The notes: a model not told the origin generated them from the sequence alone. Shown: positions 1 through 7,716, counted from the stretch's first letter. The stretch is 9,098 nt of DNA from Pseudonocardia sp. (GCA_030453005.1 JAKDLE010000069.1:1-9098), one strand, 5' to 3'. Numbers and translations are program-made.

Positions 1-96
1 TCGGCCCGCCCGTCGTCGCGGGTCGCCGCATCCGGACACTCCTGCCAAAATGACGCGCCTGATCAGGATGGCTGGACGACGGGAGGCGCGGCTCCG
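1..96 (+). other. Upstream region of the giant sensor gene
   Basis: No gene can be supported here. The stretch contains a short A-rich patch at 46-51 that stands out from the GC-rich surroundings, a 10-bp palindrome at 58-67, and a ribosome binding site, GGGAGG, at 81-86 about ten bases before the GTG at 97. The A-rich patch could belong to a promoter, but I find no convincing -35 partner. The frame of the downstream gene has no stop codon between 1 and 97, so a start further upstream, outside the window, cannot be excluded. I see no ATG or GTG in that frame before 97. Confidence 0.5.
58..67. repeat. Perfect 10-bp palindrome upstream of the sensor gene
   Basis: CCTGATCAGG reads the same on both strands and lies 30 bases before the start codon at 97. 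It could be a small operator half-site or chance. Only the symmetry is seen; no binding protein is implied by the sequence. Confidence 0.3.
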
Positions 97-1587
97 GTGA
101 CGATCTCTCCCCGGTTCCTGGCCGCAGGTGGGGAGATGGGCAGGCGGATCGCCGCCCTGGACGCGACGGCGACGCCGCTCGGTCCGCTCGCTACCTGGTC
201 GAGGACGCTGCGCACCGCGGTGAGCATCTGTCTCACCTCGCGCCGTCCGATGGCGATCTGGTGGGGCCCGGAGCTCGTGCTCCTCTGCAACGACGCCTGG
301 GTGCCGATCCTGGGCCCGGCCAAGCACCCCGCGCCGGGCAGGCCGGGAGCGCAGGTGTGTCCGGAGATGTGGCACATCATCGGCGACCAGCTCGCGGGCG
401 TGCTCCGCACCGGCGACGCCACCTGGTCGGACGACCGGTTGCTGCCCGCCGACCGGTTCGGCTACCTGGAGGAGGCCTACTTCACCTACTCCCACAGCCC
501 GATCCACGCCGAGGACGGCCACGTCGCCGGGGTGTTCACCGCCGTCACCGAGACCACCACCCGGATGCTCGGCGAGCGCAGGCTCCGCACGCTGGGTGAG
601 CTGGGCGGCCTGGCCCGGGCGGGCGGCGTCGACCAGGCGTGCGTCCACTCCCTCGCGGCGCTGGCGGGCAACCGCGCCGACATCCCGTTCGCGGCGGTGT
701 ACCTGCTGAGCCCGGACGGCTCCACGGCGCGGCTGGTGGCCGCGGAGGGTCTGCGCGAGGCGGCGCTGCCCGAGTCGCTGCCGGCGACCGGCGGGGCAGG
801 CCGGTCGATCTGGCGGGCGGCGACCGAGGGCCGCACCGTCGTCTCCGACGGGCTCGCCGCGCGGCGGCCCGGCCTGGCGCACCCCGGGCACAACGCGGTG
901 GGCGACGCCGACGTCGACGCCGCACTGGCGGTCCCCCTGATCGACGCCGGACGGCAGCGGCCGTTCGGGGTGTTGGTGCTGGGCACCAGCCCCTACCGCG
1001 CGCTGGACGCCGACTACCGCAGCTTCCTCGACCTCGTCGCCGACCGGGTGTCCACGGTGCTCACCGACGCGGCGGCCACCGCGGCGCAACGGCGCCGGGC
1101 CGACGCGCTCACCGAGCTCGACCACGCGAAGACCGAGTTCTTCACCGGGGTCAGCCACGAGCTGCGCACGCCGCTCACCCTGGTCGAGGGCCCCGCCCTC
1201 GACGCCCTCGCCGACGAAGCGGAGCCGCTGCCCCCCCGGCAGCGGCGTCGGATGGAGCTGATCAGGCGCAACAGCGGCCGGCTGCGGCGGCTGGTCGACA
1301 CGCTGCTCGACCTCGCCCGGCTGGAGGGCGGCGGACTGGTGGCCGAGCGCGCGGCCGTCGACCTCGCGGCGCTGCCCGGGGGATCGCCGAGTCGTTCGCC
1401 CCCGCGGCCCGCCGCGTCGGGCTCGGGTTCGTGCTCGACTGCCCGGACCTGCCCGGCGGGGTGCTCGTCGACCCGGACATGTGGGAGAGGATCGTCCTCA
1501 ACCTGCTCTCCAACGCCGTCAAGTACACGCTCTCGGGACGGGTGGAGCTGCGGCTGCGGCGCACGGCGGACGGCACGACGGAGCTGA
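97..1587 (+). CDS. N-terminal part of giant hybrid sensor kinase/phosphatase (PAS-GAF-HisKA), frameshifted
   Basis: This is the front half of one gene that runs to 4781 but is split by a frame break at about 1372-1382. The GTG start at 97 is chosen for the GGGAGG at 81-86 and because the family begins shortly before the GEMG and TPLGP motifs seen here. Residues 45-150 are a PAS-type sensor fold containing IWWGPEL and ending in TETT. Residues 167-326 are a GAF domain. Residues 339-417 are a HisKA dimerisation domain with the H-box VSHELRTPL, where His354 is the expected autophosphorylation site. After DLAALPG (about residue 428) the frame turns into Ser/Arg/Cys-rich sequence unlike any domain and stops at 1585-1587, so roughly the last 69 codons are out-of-frame read-through. 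The piece alone lacks its ATPase and could not phosphorylate itself. No membrane segment is seen, so a cytoplasmic sensor is expected. The domain calls are secure; whether the break is biological or a sequencing error is not. Confidence 0.85.
   Translation: MTISPRFLAAGGEMGRRIAALDATATPLGPLATWSRTLRTAVSICLTSRRPMAIWWGPELVLLCNDAWVPILGPAKHPAPGRPGAQVCPEMWHIIGDQLAGVLRTGDATWSDDRLLPADRFGYLEEAYFTYSHSPIHAEDGHVAGVFTAVTETTTRMLGERRLRTLGELGGLARAGGVDQACVHSLAALAGNRADIPFAAVYLLSPDGSTARLVAAEGLREAALPESLPATGGAGRSIWRAATEGRTVVSDGLAARRPGLAHPGHNAVGDADVDAALAVPLIDAGRQRPFGVLVLGTSPYRALDADYRSFLDLVADRVSTVLTDAAATAAQRRRADALTELDHAKTEFFTGVSHELRTPLTLVEGPALDALADEAEPLPPRQRRRMELIRRNSGRLRRLVDTLLDLARLEGGGLVAERAAVDLAALPGGSPSRSPPRPAASGSGSCSTARTCPAGCSSTRTCGRGSSSTCSPTPSSTRSRDGWSCGCGARRTARRS
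1372..1382 (+). other. Frameshift site (one base missing)
   Basis: The coding signal moves from the frame of 97 to the frame of 4781 within the stretch CTGCCCGGGGGATC. Restoring one base joins DLAAL directly to GIAESF and makes one continuous kinase. Two repairs fit: a lost G in the run of five Gs at 1378-1382, or a lost base just after the CTG at 1372-1374. An A there would give ACC CGG GGG, reading T-R-G, which is close to what related kinases usually have at this position. A simple indel in a C/G homopolymer is the easiest explanation, and a fixed mutation is the alternative. Confidence 0.85.
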
Positions 1588-4500
1588 CCGTCACCGACAC
1601 CGGGATCGGCATCCCCGACGCCGACCGGGACCGGGTGTTCGACCGGTTCCACCGGGTGCGGGGGCGGCCGGGACGCAGCATCGACGGCACGGGCATCGGG
1701 CTGGCGCTGGTGTCCGAGCTGGTCGGGCTGCACGACGGCGAGGTGAGCATCGAGAGCGTCGTGGACCGCGGCTCGGCGTTCACCGTGCGACTGCCCGCGG
1801 CGGCCGCCACCGACGCGGCGCCCCGTGGTGCGGTGGCCGTGTCCTCGGTGGGTCTGTACCTCGACGAGGCGTACAGCTGGACCGACGAGGCGGGCGGGGC
1901 GGCGGAGGAACCGGTGCACGCCCGGGTCGACACCGGCGCCACCGCGGGCGCGACGGTGCTGGTCGCCGAGGACCACCCCGACCTGCGGCGGTTCGTCGCC
2001 GGGCTGCTGGCGCCGCACTACACCGTGCACGTCGCCTCCGACGGCGAGGCGGCGCTCGACATCGTGCGCAGGCAGCACGTCGACCTCGTACTGGCCGACG
2101 TGCTGATGCCGCGCCTCGACGGGTTCGGGCTGCTCGCCGGGCTGCGCGCGCACCCGTCGACCGCGCACGTGCCGGTGGTGCTGCTCTCCGCGCGGGCGGG
2201 TGAGGAGGCGGCGGTCGAGGGCCTCGACGCGGGCGCCGACGACTACCTCACCAAGCCGTTCTCCTCCCACGACCTCTTCGCCCGGGTGCGCTCGAACCTG
2301 GAGCTGGCCCGGCTGCGCAACCGGGAGGCCACCTGGCGCACCGCGATGCTCGACGCGCTCCAGGACGGCTTCTCCGTCATCGACGTGGCCTCGTCGGCCA
2401 TCGTGGAGATCAACACCGCGATGACCGAGCTGCTGGGGCTGCGGCCCGAGGACCTGCCCTGCGGGCCGCCGTACCCGATCTACCCCACCGAGGAGGAGGA
2501 CGCAGCCGAGCTGGCGTTGCTGCAGGCCACCTACGCACGGGCGATGACCCGGGACCGCGGCGAGGTGGTGGTGCCGCTGCGCCACGTCACTACCCGTGAA
2601 CGGGTGTGGGTGTCGGCCTCCTACAGCGCGCTGGCCGACCGCGACGGGCAGCGCACGCTCTACGTCGCGACGATGCGCGACGTCACCGAGCAGCGCCGGG
2701 CGGCCGAGCGCGACACCCTGCTCGCCGAGACCGGGCGGCTGTTGGCCGAGCCCGTCGGGCTCGGCGACCGCCTGGCGCGGTTCGTCCGGCTCGCCGCACT
2801 GGTGCCGGCCGAGCTGACGGTGGTGTCGCTGCGCGCCGCGGACGGCCGGTTGACCGCGGTCGCGGCCGCGCACCGCGCCCGCCCCGAGGCCGCCGAGGAG
2901 CACCTGCGCCTGCCGCCGCGAGCCGTGCCGGAGGAGCTGCTGGCGCGCTACCGGGCGGGGCAGGCGTTCGTGGACCCGGCCGAGCAGCTGGTCGTCCCGC
3001 TGGTCGTCACGGGGCGGCTGCTCGGCGAGCTGCGCCTCGCAGGCGCCGTCGGCGGTCGGGCCGGGTACGACGTCGCGCTCGCCGAGGAGCTCGGGCGCCG
3101 GATCGCCGCCGCGGTCGAGAGCGACCGGATCGCCACGCGGGAGGAGCACCTGCAGTCCGTCACCGCGGCCCTGGCCTCGGCGGGCACCCTCGTCGACGCC
3201 GCACGCGCGCTCGTCTCCGGGGTCCTGCGGGCGCTGACCGCGGCCGACGTGAGCGTCTACGCCGTCGACCCGGACGGCCAGCACCTGCGGCTGGTGCACC
3301 GTGCGGGCCTCCTCCCGGTCGTGGACCGGGAGGAGGTCCTGTGGCTCGACGCCGCCGGGCCCGTCGCCCACGCGGCGCGGACACGCGAACCCGTGTGGCT
3401 CGCCGACCGCGCTGACCGGCTCGCCCGGTTCCCCGACCTCGTCGGCGCCCCTCCCGGGCACCACGCCCTGGCCGCGATCCCGATCGTCGCGGGCGACCAC
3501 GTCGTGGGCGTGCTCGCCGCGGGGTTCACCACGGCGCGCGAGTTCGCCGCCGACGAGCGCACGTTCGCCGTCGCACTGGCCGGGCAGGCGGCCCAGGCGT
3601 TCGGGCGCGCCGCGCTGGCCGACCAGCGCTGGCAGCTGGCCCAGACGCTGCAGCGCGCGCTCCTGCCCGCGGCGCTGCCCGAGCTGGCCCTGCTCCCCCT
3701 CGCCGCCCGCTACCTGCCCGCGATGCGTGAGCTGAAGGCGGGCGGCGACTGGTACGACGTGTTCGCCCTCGACGACACCCGCGTCGCGATGGTGGTGGGC
3801 GACGTCGTCGGGCAGGGTCCCGCGGCGGCGGCGGTGATGGGGCAGCTGCGCAGCATCCTGTCCACCTACCTGCACGACGGCCGCTCCCCCGCGGAGGCTC
3901 TGGAGGGCCTCGACCGCGCCGCCGGGCGGATCCCCGGCTCGCGGGGCAGCACCGCACTGTGCCTCACCCTCGACACGGCCACCGGAGCGGTGTGCTGGTC
4001 CGCGGCCGGGCACGTCCCGCCCCTGTTCGTCGGGCCCGGCGCCGCCGGCTTCGGCAGCGGCGGGGAGGGCACGCTGCTCGGGCTGGCGGCCCGTCCGCCG
4101 TTCGTGGAGACGGGGGAGACGGTCGAGCCGGGCACCACCATCGCCCTCTACACCGACGGGCTCGTCGAGCGGCGCGGCGAGGTGGTCGACGACGGCCTCG
4201 ACCGGCTCGCCGCCGCCGCGGCCCGGCTGCACCATCACACCCCCGACGTGCTGGCCCAGGAGCTGCTCGAAGCCACCCTCGGCGGACCCGACACCACCGA
4301 CGACATCGCACTGCTCGTCGCCCGCCTCGTCCCCCCGCCGATCGACGAGCGCCTACCCGCGGACCCCGATCTGCTCCCCGGGCTGCGACGGCGGGTGCGC
4401 GCCTGGAGCGCCGCGGCGGGCCTCACCCTCGACTCCGCCGACGACCTCGAGCTGACGGTGAGCGAGGCCGCCACCAACTGCGTCGAGCACGCCTACCGCG

Positions 4501-4781
4501 ACGGAGGGCCCGGCGAGTTCGTGTGGCGGATGAGCCGCTCGGCCGACGGCGCCGTCGCCGTGCAGGTGCAGGACTTCGGCCGGTGGCGTCCGCCACCCGC
4601 CGACCCCGGCTACCGCGGACGCGGACTCGCCGTCATCCACAACCTCGGCGAGCGGGTCGAGCTGCGGGCGAGCGCGGCGGGCACCACCGTGGCGTACCGC
4701 ATCCCGCCCGCCGCCGAGCCGCTCGCGCGCCGGTCCGCCGCGGCTCCGTCCGCCCAGTGGTGGACGCGGGCCGACTGGTGA
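1377..4781 (+). CDS. C-terminal part of the giant sensor: HATPase-REC-PAS-GAF-GAF-SpoIIE phosphatase-RsbW-like kinase
   Basis: This continues the gene begun at 97, numbered here as if one base were restored (about 1561 residues). Residues 465-569 are the histidine-kinase ATPase: N-box NLLSNAVKYT (N473), G1 box DTGIGIP (D501), G2 box GTGIGLALV. Residues 620-729 are a response-regulator receiver with acidic pair E625/D626, phospho-acceptor D668 in ADVLMP and K720. PAS covers about 747-866, a divergent GAF about 871-1012 and a clearer GAF about 1019-1175. The SpoIIE/PP2C phosphatase (1179-1412) keeps GGDWYD (D1218), VGDVVGQG (D1236), LYTDG (D1354) and TDD (D1402/D1403), the usual metal-binding aspartates. 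The C-terminus (1425-1538) is an RsbW/SpoIIAB-like ATPase with E1457 and N1461 in the N-box and RGRGLAVI as G2 box. The inferred job is to take a phosphorelay and ligand signal and set STAS phosphorylation in both directions. If the break is real, reinitiation at GTG 1431, GTG 1461 or ATG 1479 could make a protein without HisKA. The stop overlaps the next start by four bases (GTGA). Confidence 0.9.
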   Translation, partial: RGIAESFAPAARRVGLGFVLDCPDLPGGVLVDPDMWERIVLNLLSNAVKYTLSGRVELRLRRTADGTTELTVTDTGIGIPDADRDRVFDRFHRVRGRPGRSIDGTGIGLALVSELVGLHDGEVSIESVVDRGSAFTVRLPAAAATDAAPRGAVAVSSVGLYLDEAYSWTDEAGGAAEEPVHARVDTGATAGATVLVAEDHPDLRRFVAGLLAPHYTVHVASDGEAALDIVRRQHVDLVLADVLMPRLDGFGLLAGLRAHPSTAHVPVVLLSARAGEEAAVEGLDAGADDYLTKPFSSHDLFARVRSNLELARLRNREATWRTAMLDALQDGFSVIDVASSAIVEINTAMTELLGLRPEDLPCGPPYPIYPTEEEDAAELALLQATYARAMTRDRGEVVVPLRHVTTRERVWVSASYSALADRDGQRTLYVATMRDVTEQRRAAERDTLLAETGRLLAEPVGLGDRLARFVRLAALVPAELTVVSLRAADGRLTAVAAAHRARPEAAEEHLRLPPRAVPEELLARYRAGQAFVDPAEQLVVPLVVTGRLLGELRLAGAVGGRAGYDVALAEELGRRIAAAVESDRIATREEHLQSVTAALASAGTLVDAARALVSGVLRALTAADVSVYAVDPDGQHLRLVHRAGLLPVVDREEVLWLDAAGPVAHAARTREPVWLADRADRLARFPDLVGAPPGHHALAAIPIVAGDHVVGVLAAGFTTAREFAADERTFAVALAGQAAQAFGRAALADQRWQLAQTLQRALLPAALPELALLPLAARYLPAMRELKAGGDWYDVFALDDTRVAMVVGDVVGQGPAAAAVMGQLRSILSTYLHDGRSPAEALEGLDRAAGRIPGSRGSTALCLTLDTATGAVCWSAAGHVPPLFVGPGAAGFGSGGEGTLLGLAARPPFVETGETVEPGTTIALYTDGLVERRGEVVDDGLDRLAAAAARLHHHTPDVLAQELLEATLGGPDTTDDIALLVARLVPPPIDERLPADPDLLPGLRRRVRAWSAAAGLTLDSADDLELTVSEAATNCVEHAYRDGGPGEFVWRMSRSADGAVAVQVQDFGRWRPPPADPGYRGRGLAVIHNLGERVELRASAAGTTVAYRIPPAAEPLARRSAAAPSAQWWTRADW

Positions 4782-6937
4782 CGAGCTCCCGGTACGCTGC
4801 GCCGATGCCGACCGGCCTGGTGCACGCGCTCGGCAGGCTCCCGTTCCCCCTCGCGGTGACGACCGGACCCGACCACACGGTGGCGCTGCTCACCCCGGCC
4901 GTCCGCCTGCTGCTGCCCGCGCTCGTCGTCGGCCGCCCGGCAGGCGAGACCGCGCCCGCCGCGCTCCGCACCGCCCTGGACGACGCCCCGCGCACCGGGG
5001 AGCCGAGCCGGGTCGCCCTGTCCACGTCGGTCACGGTCGGGTGCCTGCCGGTGGTCGGTGCCGACGGCACGGTGGAGGGCGTGGTGCTGCACGTCGAGCC
5101 GCGCGTCGCCGGGCGGGTCGACGAGCGCGGCTCGGCGCTGCAGCGGCTCGCCGAGCAGCTCTCCCGAGCGGCCACACCGGAGGCGATCGGGCGCCTCGCC
5201 GTCACCGCCGGGGCCGATGTGCTCGGCGCCGACGCGGCCGGGATCTACGCCTTCGCCGGGCCCGCGGAGCTGCGGGTGCTGCACGCGCGGGGCTGGTCGG
5301 ACGAGGTGTCGCGGCGCTTCGAGCGCGTGACGCTGCAGCGTGGCCGGCCGCTGTCGGACGCTGTGCTCGACGGCGTCCCGGTGTACCTGGAGGACGCGGA
5401 GCAGTGGCTCCTGCGCTACCCGGAGATGGCCCCGGTGGGCACCTCGGAGGGGTTCGCGGCCACGGCGTGCCTGCCGTTGCGCGTCGAGGACCGCGACCTG
5501 GGCGCCGCGGTGTTCACGTTCACCGCCGCACGGGCGTTCCCGGCGGGCGAGCGCGACCACCTGCAGGCGGTGGCGGCGCTGTGCGCGCAGGCGCTGGACC
5601 GCGTCCGGCTGCTCGGCGCGGAGCGGGCCGCCCGGGCGGCGGCCGAGGAGCAGCTGCGCCGCATGACGTTCCTGGCCGAGACCGGGCGCCTGATGGAAGC
5701 CCCGCTCTCGGTGGAACAGCGGCTGCAGCAGCTCGCCGACCTGGCCGTGTCCGGGGTCGCCGACTGGTGCGCGGTGCACCTGGTGCGCGAGGCGTCGCCG
5801 GGGAGGGCCGCCGACGTCGAGCAGGTCGCGGTGGCGCACACCGACCCGGAGAAGGTCGCGTTCGTCGCCCGGCTGGAGGAGCAGTACCCGCCCGACCCCG
5901 ACGCCGACACCGGCGCCATCCACGTGAGCCGCACCGGCGAGGCCGTCCACATCCCCGAGATCCCCGACGAGCTGCTCGTGGCCGCCGCGGTCGACGAGGT
6001 GCACCTGGAGCTGATCCGGTCCATCGGCATGCGCTCGGCGGTCGTGGTGCCGCTGCTGGTGCGCGGCCGCTGCCTCGGGGCGTTGACGCTGGTGCACGCG
6101 GAGTCCGGGCGGCGGTTCAGCGACGCCGACCTCGCCTTCAGCCGCCAGCTCGCCGCCACCGCCGCCGTCGCGCTGGACAACGCCCGCCTCTACGAGCAGC
6201 AGCGGCGGGTCGCCCGCACGCTGCAGTCCGCGCTGCTGCCCGCCCGCCTCCCCACGATCCCCGGGGTGGGCCTCGCGGCCCGCTACCAGCCGCAGAACGC
6301 CGACCTCTCCGACGTCTACGTCGGTGGTGACCTCTACGACGTCGTGGAGGGCCCGGCCGGTGCGTGGGCGGTGACGGTGGGCGACGTCTGCGGCAAGGGG
6401 GCCGAGGCCGCCGCGCTCACCGCCCTGATCCGGCACACGGTGCGCGCGGAGGTCGGCCACGGCCTCGGCCCGACCGAGGTGCTGCGACGGCTCAACCGCG
6501 CGATGCTGCGGGACCCGGGGCCCGAGCCCGCGCGATTCGCGACCGTGGCGCACGCCCTGCTGGGCGTGGACGCGGCCGGTGTGACGGTGCGGCTGGTCAA
6601 CGCCGGTCACGTCCCGCCGCTGGTACTGCGCGGAGCCCGGGTGGAGACCGTCGGGGTGCCCGGTACGCTGCTCGGCGTCTATCCCGACGTGGAGCTGACC
6701 GAGGCCGAGATCCGGCTGGAGCGGGGCGAGGTGCTGGTGCTCTACACCGACGGAGTGACGGAGGCGCGCGGAGTGAACGGCTTCTACGGGACCGAGCGCC
6801 TGGAGTCCGTCCTCGCCTCGTGCGCGGGCCTGCCCGCCGAGTCCGTCGCGGACGCGCTGCTCGCCGACGTCACCGGGTTCCAGCAGGGACGGATGCGCGA
6901 CGACGTCGCGATCCTCGTCGTCGGGGTCGACGCATGA
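4778..6937 (+). CDS. PAS-like/GAF/GAF/SpoIIE serine phosphatase (RsbU-like)
   Basis: The predicted protein of 719 residues is a PP2C-type phosphatase that should dephosphorylate a STAS anti-anti-sigma protein, most likely the one encoded next door. About residues 10-115 form a weak PAS-like region, 118-280 a GAF domain, 295-475 a second GAF domain, and 478-715 the SpoIIE catalytic domain, preceded by TLQSALLPARLP. The catalytic motifs are complete: GGDLYD (D518), VGDVCGKG (D536), NAGHVPPL, LYTDGVTE (D658) and RDD (D708/D709). Unlike the upstream giant it has no kinase module. I chose GTG 4778 because its GTGA overlaps the upstream stop, as is usual in this cluster. ATG 4805 is a real alternative, but neither start has a good ribosome binding site. 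The second GAF begins with a LAETGRL linker also found before a GAF in the upstream gene, which suggests shared ancestry. No membrane segments are seen. The signal sensed by the GAF domains is unknown. Confidence 0.92.
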   Translation: MTSSRYAAPMPTGLVHALGRLPFPLAVTTGPDHTVALLTPAVRLLLPALVVGRPAGETAPAALRTALDDAPRTGEPSRVALSTSVTVGCLPVVGADGTVEGVVLHVEPRVAGRVDERGSALQRLAEQLSRAATPEAIGRLAVTAGADVLGADAAGIYAFAGPAELRVLHARGWSDEVSRRFERVTLQRGRPLSDAVLDGVPVYLEDAEQWLLRYPEMAPVGTSEGFAATACLPLRVEDRDLGAAVFTFTAARAFPAGERDHLQAVAALCAQALDRVRLLGAERAARAAAEEQLRRMTFLAETGRLMEAPLSVEQRLQQLADLAVSGVADWCAVHLVREASPGRAADVEQVAVAHTDPEKVAFVARLEEQYPPDPDADTGAIHVSRTGEAVHIPEIPDELLVAAAVDEVHLELIRSIGMRSAVVVPLLVRGRCLGALTLVHAESGRRFSDADLAFSRQLAATAAVALDNARLYEQQRRVARTLQSALLPARLPTIPGVGLAARYQPQNADLSDVYVGGDLYDVVEGPAGAWAVTVGDVCGKGAEAAALTALIRHTVRAEVGHGLGPTEVLRRLNRAMLRDPGPEPARFATVAHALLGVDAAGVTVRLVNAGHVPPLVLRGARVETVGVPGTLLGVYPDVELTEAEIRLERGEVLVLYTDGVTEARGVNGFYGTERLESVLASCAGLPAESVADALLADVTGFQQGRMRDDVAILVVGVDA

Positions 6938-7254
6938 GTTCCGAGGACCAGTTGGTCGCGCTGCGCGGAGAGCTCGACATCTCCACCCTCGCGCAGGCCG
7001 AGGCCGAGATCGAGGCGGCCGAGTCCGCGCAGCCCGCGGTGCTGGTCGTCGACCTGTCCGACCTCACGTTCGTCGACTCGTCGGGGGTGCGGCTCGTCCT
7101 GCTCGCCGACGGTCGCGCCCGCGCGGCGGGGCGTCGGCTCGCGGTGCGCCTGGGCGAGGGGCCTGCCCTGCGCGTCTTCCACGCCCTCGGCCTCGTCGAC
7201 AAGCTCGAGATCCTCACGCCTGCAGACCGTCCCGCCGACCGCGGCGGGCCGTGA
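6934..7254 (+). CDS. STAS-domain anti-anti-sigma factor (RsbV/SpoIIAA-like)
   Basis: This 106-residue protein is a single STAS domain, the usual size for the family. In the partner-switch model its unphosphorylated form binds the RsbW-type kinase and frees the sigma factor; phosphorylation by the kinase blocks this, and a SpoIIE phosphatase reverses it. The sequence starts with a beta strand LVALRGELD and carries the signature VDSSGVRLV, where S49 or S50 is the predicted phosphorylation site by alignment with SpoIIAA and RsbV. LGLVDKLEI near the end is also typical. The ATG at 6934 overlaps the upstream stop as ATGA, with only a weak GGGG at 6923-6926 in front, so translation is probably coupled to the phosphatase. 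It is the only STAS protein visible in the window and so the likely shared substrate of the neighbouring enzymes; that pairing is inferred from context. Confidence 0.93.
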   Translation: MSSEDQLVALRGELDISTLAQAEAEIEAAESAQPAVLVVDLSDLTFVDSSGVRLVLLADGRARAAGRRLAVRLGEGPALRVFHALGLVDKLEILTPADRPADRGGP

Positions 7255-7673
7255 TGCAGGCGACCCCGGCGACCCTGAGCGCCACGATCGACCTGCCCCC
7301 AGCCGCGCGCAGCGTGCCCGCCGCCCGGCGGGTCCTCGCCGAGCTGCTCACCACCTGGGCGGCCGAGCGCTACCGCGACGACGCGAGCCTGCTCGTCAGC
7401 GAGCTGGTCACCAACGTGGTGCGGCACGTGGCGGGGGGATCGAACATGGTGCTGGAGGTCCACCTGTCCGAGCCCGGGCTGCGCATCTGCGTCGTCGACG
7501 CCTCGGCGACGCGGCCGACGCGGCGCGAGCCGGGGGCGGGCGAGCCCGGCGGACACGGGATGCGGCTCGTCGCGGCCGTCGCCGACCGCTGGGGCAGCGA
7601 GGCGCACCAGAGCGGCAAGCGGGTCTGGTTCGAGCTCCGGGATGCGGATCCGGCCGGGGTAGGCACCGCGTAG
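7254..7673 (+). CDS. RsbW-like anti-sigma factor / serine kinase (HATPase_c_2)
   Basis: This 139-residue protein is a stand-alone GHKL ATPase of the RsbW/SpoIIAB class. Such proteins bind an alternative sigma factor to keep it inactive and phosphorylate the STAS antagonist. The N-box reads LLVSELVTNVVRH with E50 and N54, matching the catalytic Glu and metal-binding Asn of the family. The G1 box is VVDAS (D82) and the G2 box is GGHGMRLV (from G99). The ATP lid between them is short, as in anti-sigma kinases rather than histidine kinases. ATG 7254 shares one base with the STAS stop (TGATG), and a GTG directly before it at 7251 could serve as well. With the STAS gene it forms the usual RsbV-RsbW pair. 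No sigma gene follows, so its sigma target is encoded elsewhere or does not exist; some members of this ATPase family act on other partners. Confidence 0.9.
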   Translation: MQATPATLSATIDLPPAARSVPAARRVLAELLTTWAAERYRDDASLLVSELVTNVVRHVAGGSNMVLEVHLSEPGLRICVVDASATRPTRREPGAGEPGGHGMRLVAAVADRWGSEAHQSGKRVWFELRDADPAGVGTA

Positions 7674-7693
7674 TCTCGTCGACGAACGGGTAC
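7668..7693 (+). promoter_or_regulatory. Candidate SigB/SigF-type promoter
   Basis: GCGT at 7668-7671, a 16-base spacer and GGGTAC at 7688-7693 fit the Streptomyces SigB-type consensus GNNT-N14-16-GGGTAY. A start of transcription near 7700 would lie just before the GGGAGG at 7712-7717. The -35 element is degenerate and another GGGTAC occurs by chance inside the coding region at 3062-3067, so this is a candidate only. Its position in the only large gap of the cluster supports it. Confidence 0.4.
7676..7685. repeat. Perfect 10-bp palindrome inside the candidate promoter spacer
   Basis: TCGTCGACGA is identical on both strands and lies between the proposed -35 and -10 elements. A repressor bound there would block the promoter, but a palindrome of this length can arise by chance in such GC-rich DNA. 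Confidence 0.3.
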
Positions 7694-7716
7694 TCGGGGC
7701 GTCACGCGAACGGGAG

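Noticed and set aside
639..1376. Upstream extension of the 1377-4781 frame starting at ATG 639
   Set aside because: The translation is Arg/Gly/Pro-rich nonsense overlapping the true PAS/GAF/HisKA frame, and domain signal in this frame begins only at about 1380.
1372..1385. Programmed -1 frameshift in the giant gene
   Set aside because: The zero-frame codons CCC GGG GGA do not form a proper X XXY YYZ slippery heptamer, and fused HisKA-ATPase proteins do not need such a switch. A one-base indel is simpler.
1014..4238. Very long open frame on the minus strand, and a similar one at 4610-6610
   Set aside because: Both lie opposite well-supported domain-bearing genes. Their translations are Gly/Arg/Val/His/Gln-rich with no recognisable motif, typical of antisense frames in GC-rich DNA.
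3959..4777. Upstream extension of the second phosphatase's frame
   Set aside because: It is Arg-rich and out of frame with the SpoIIE and ATPase domains of the giant gene. Credible sequence starts only at 4778 or 4805.
4788..4800. Promoter with TACGCT as -10 and leaderless start at ATG 4805
   Set aside because: No -35 partner at a suitable distance, and the same 13 bases occur inside coding sequence at 6659-6671, so chance is likely.
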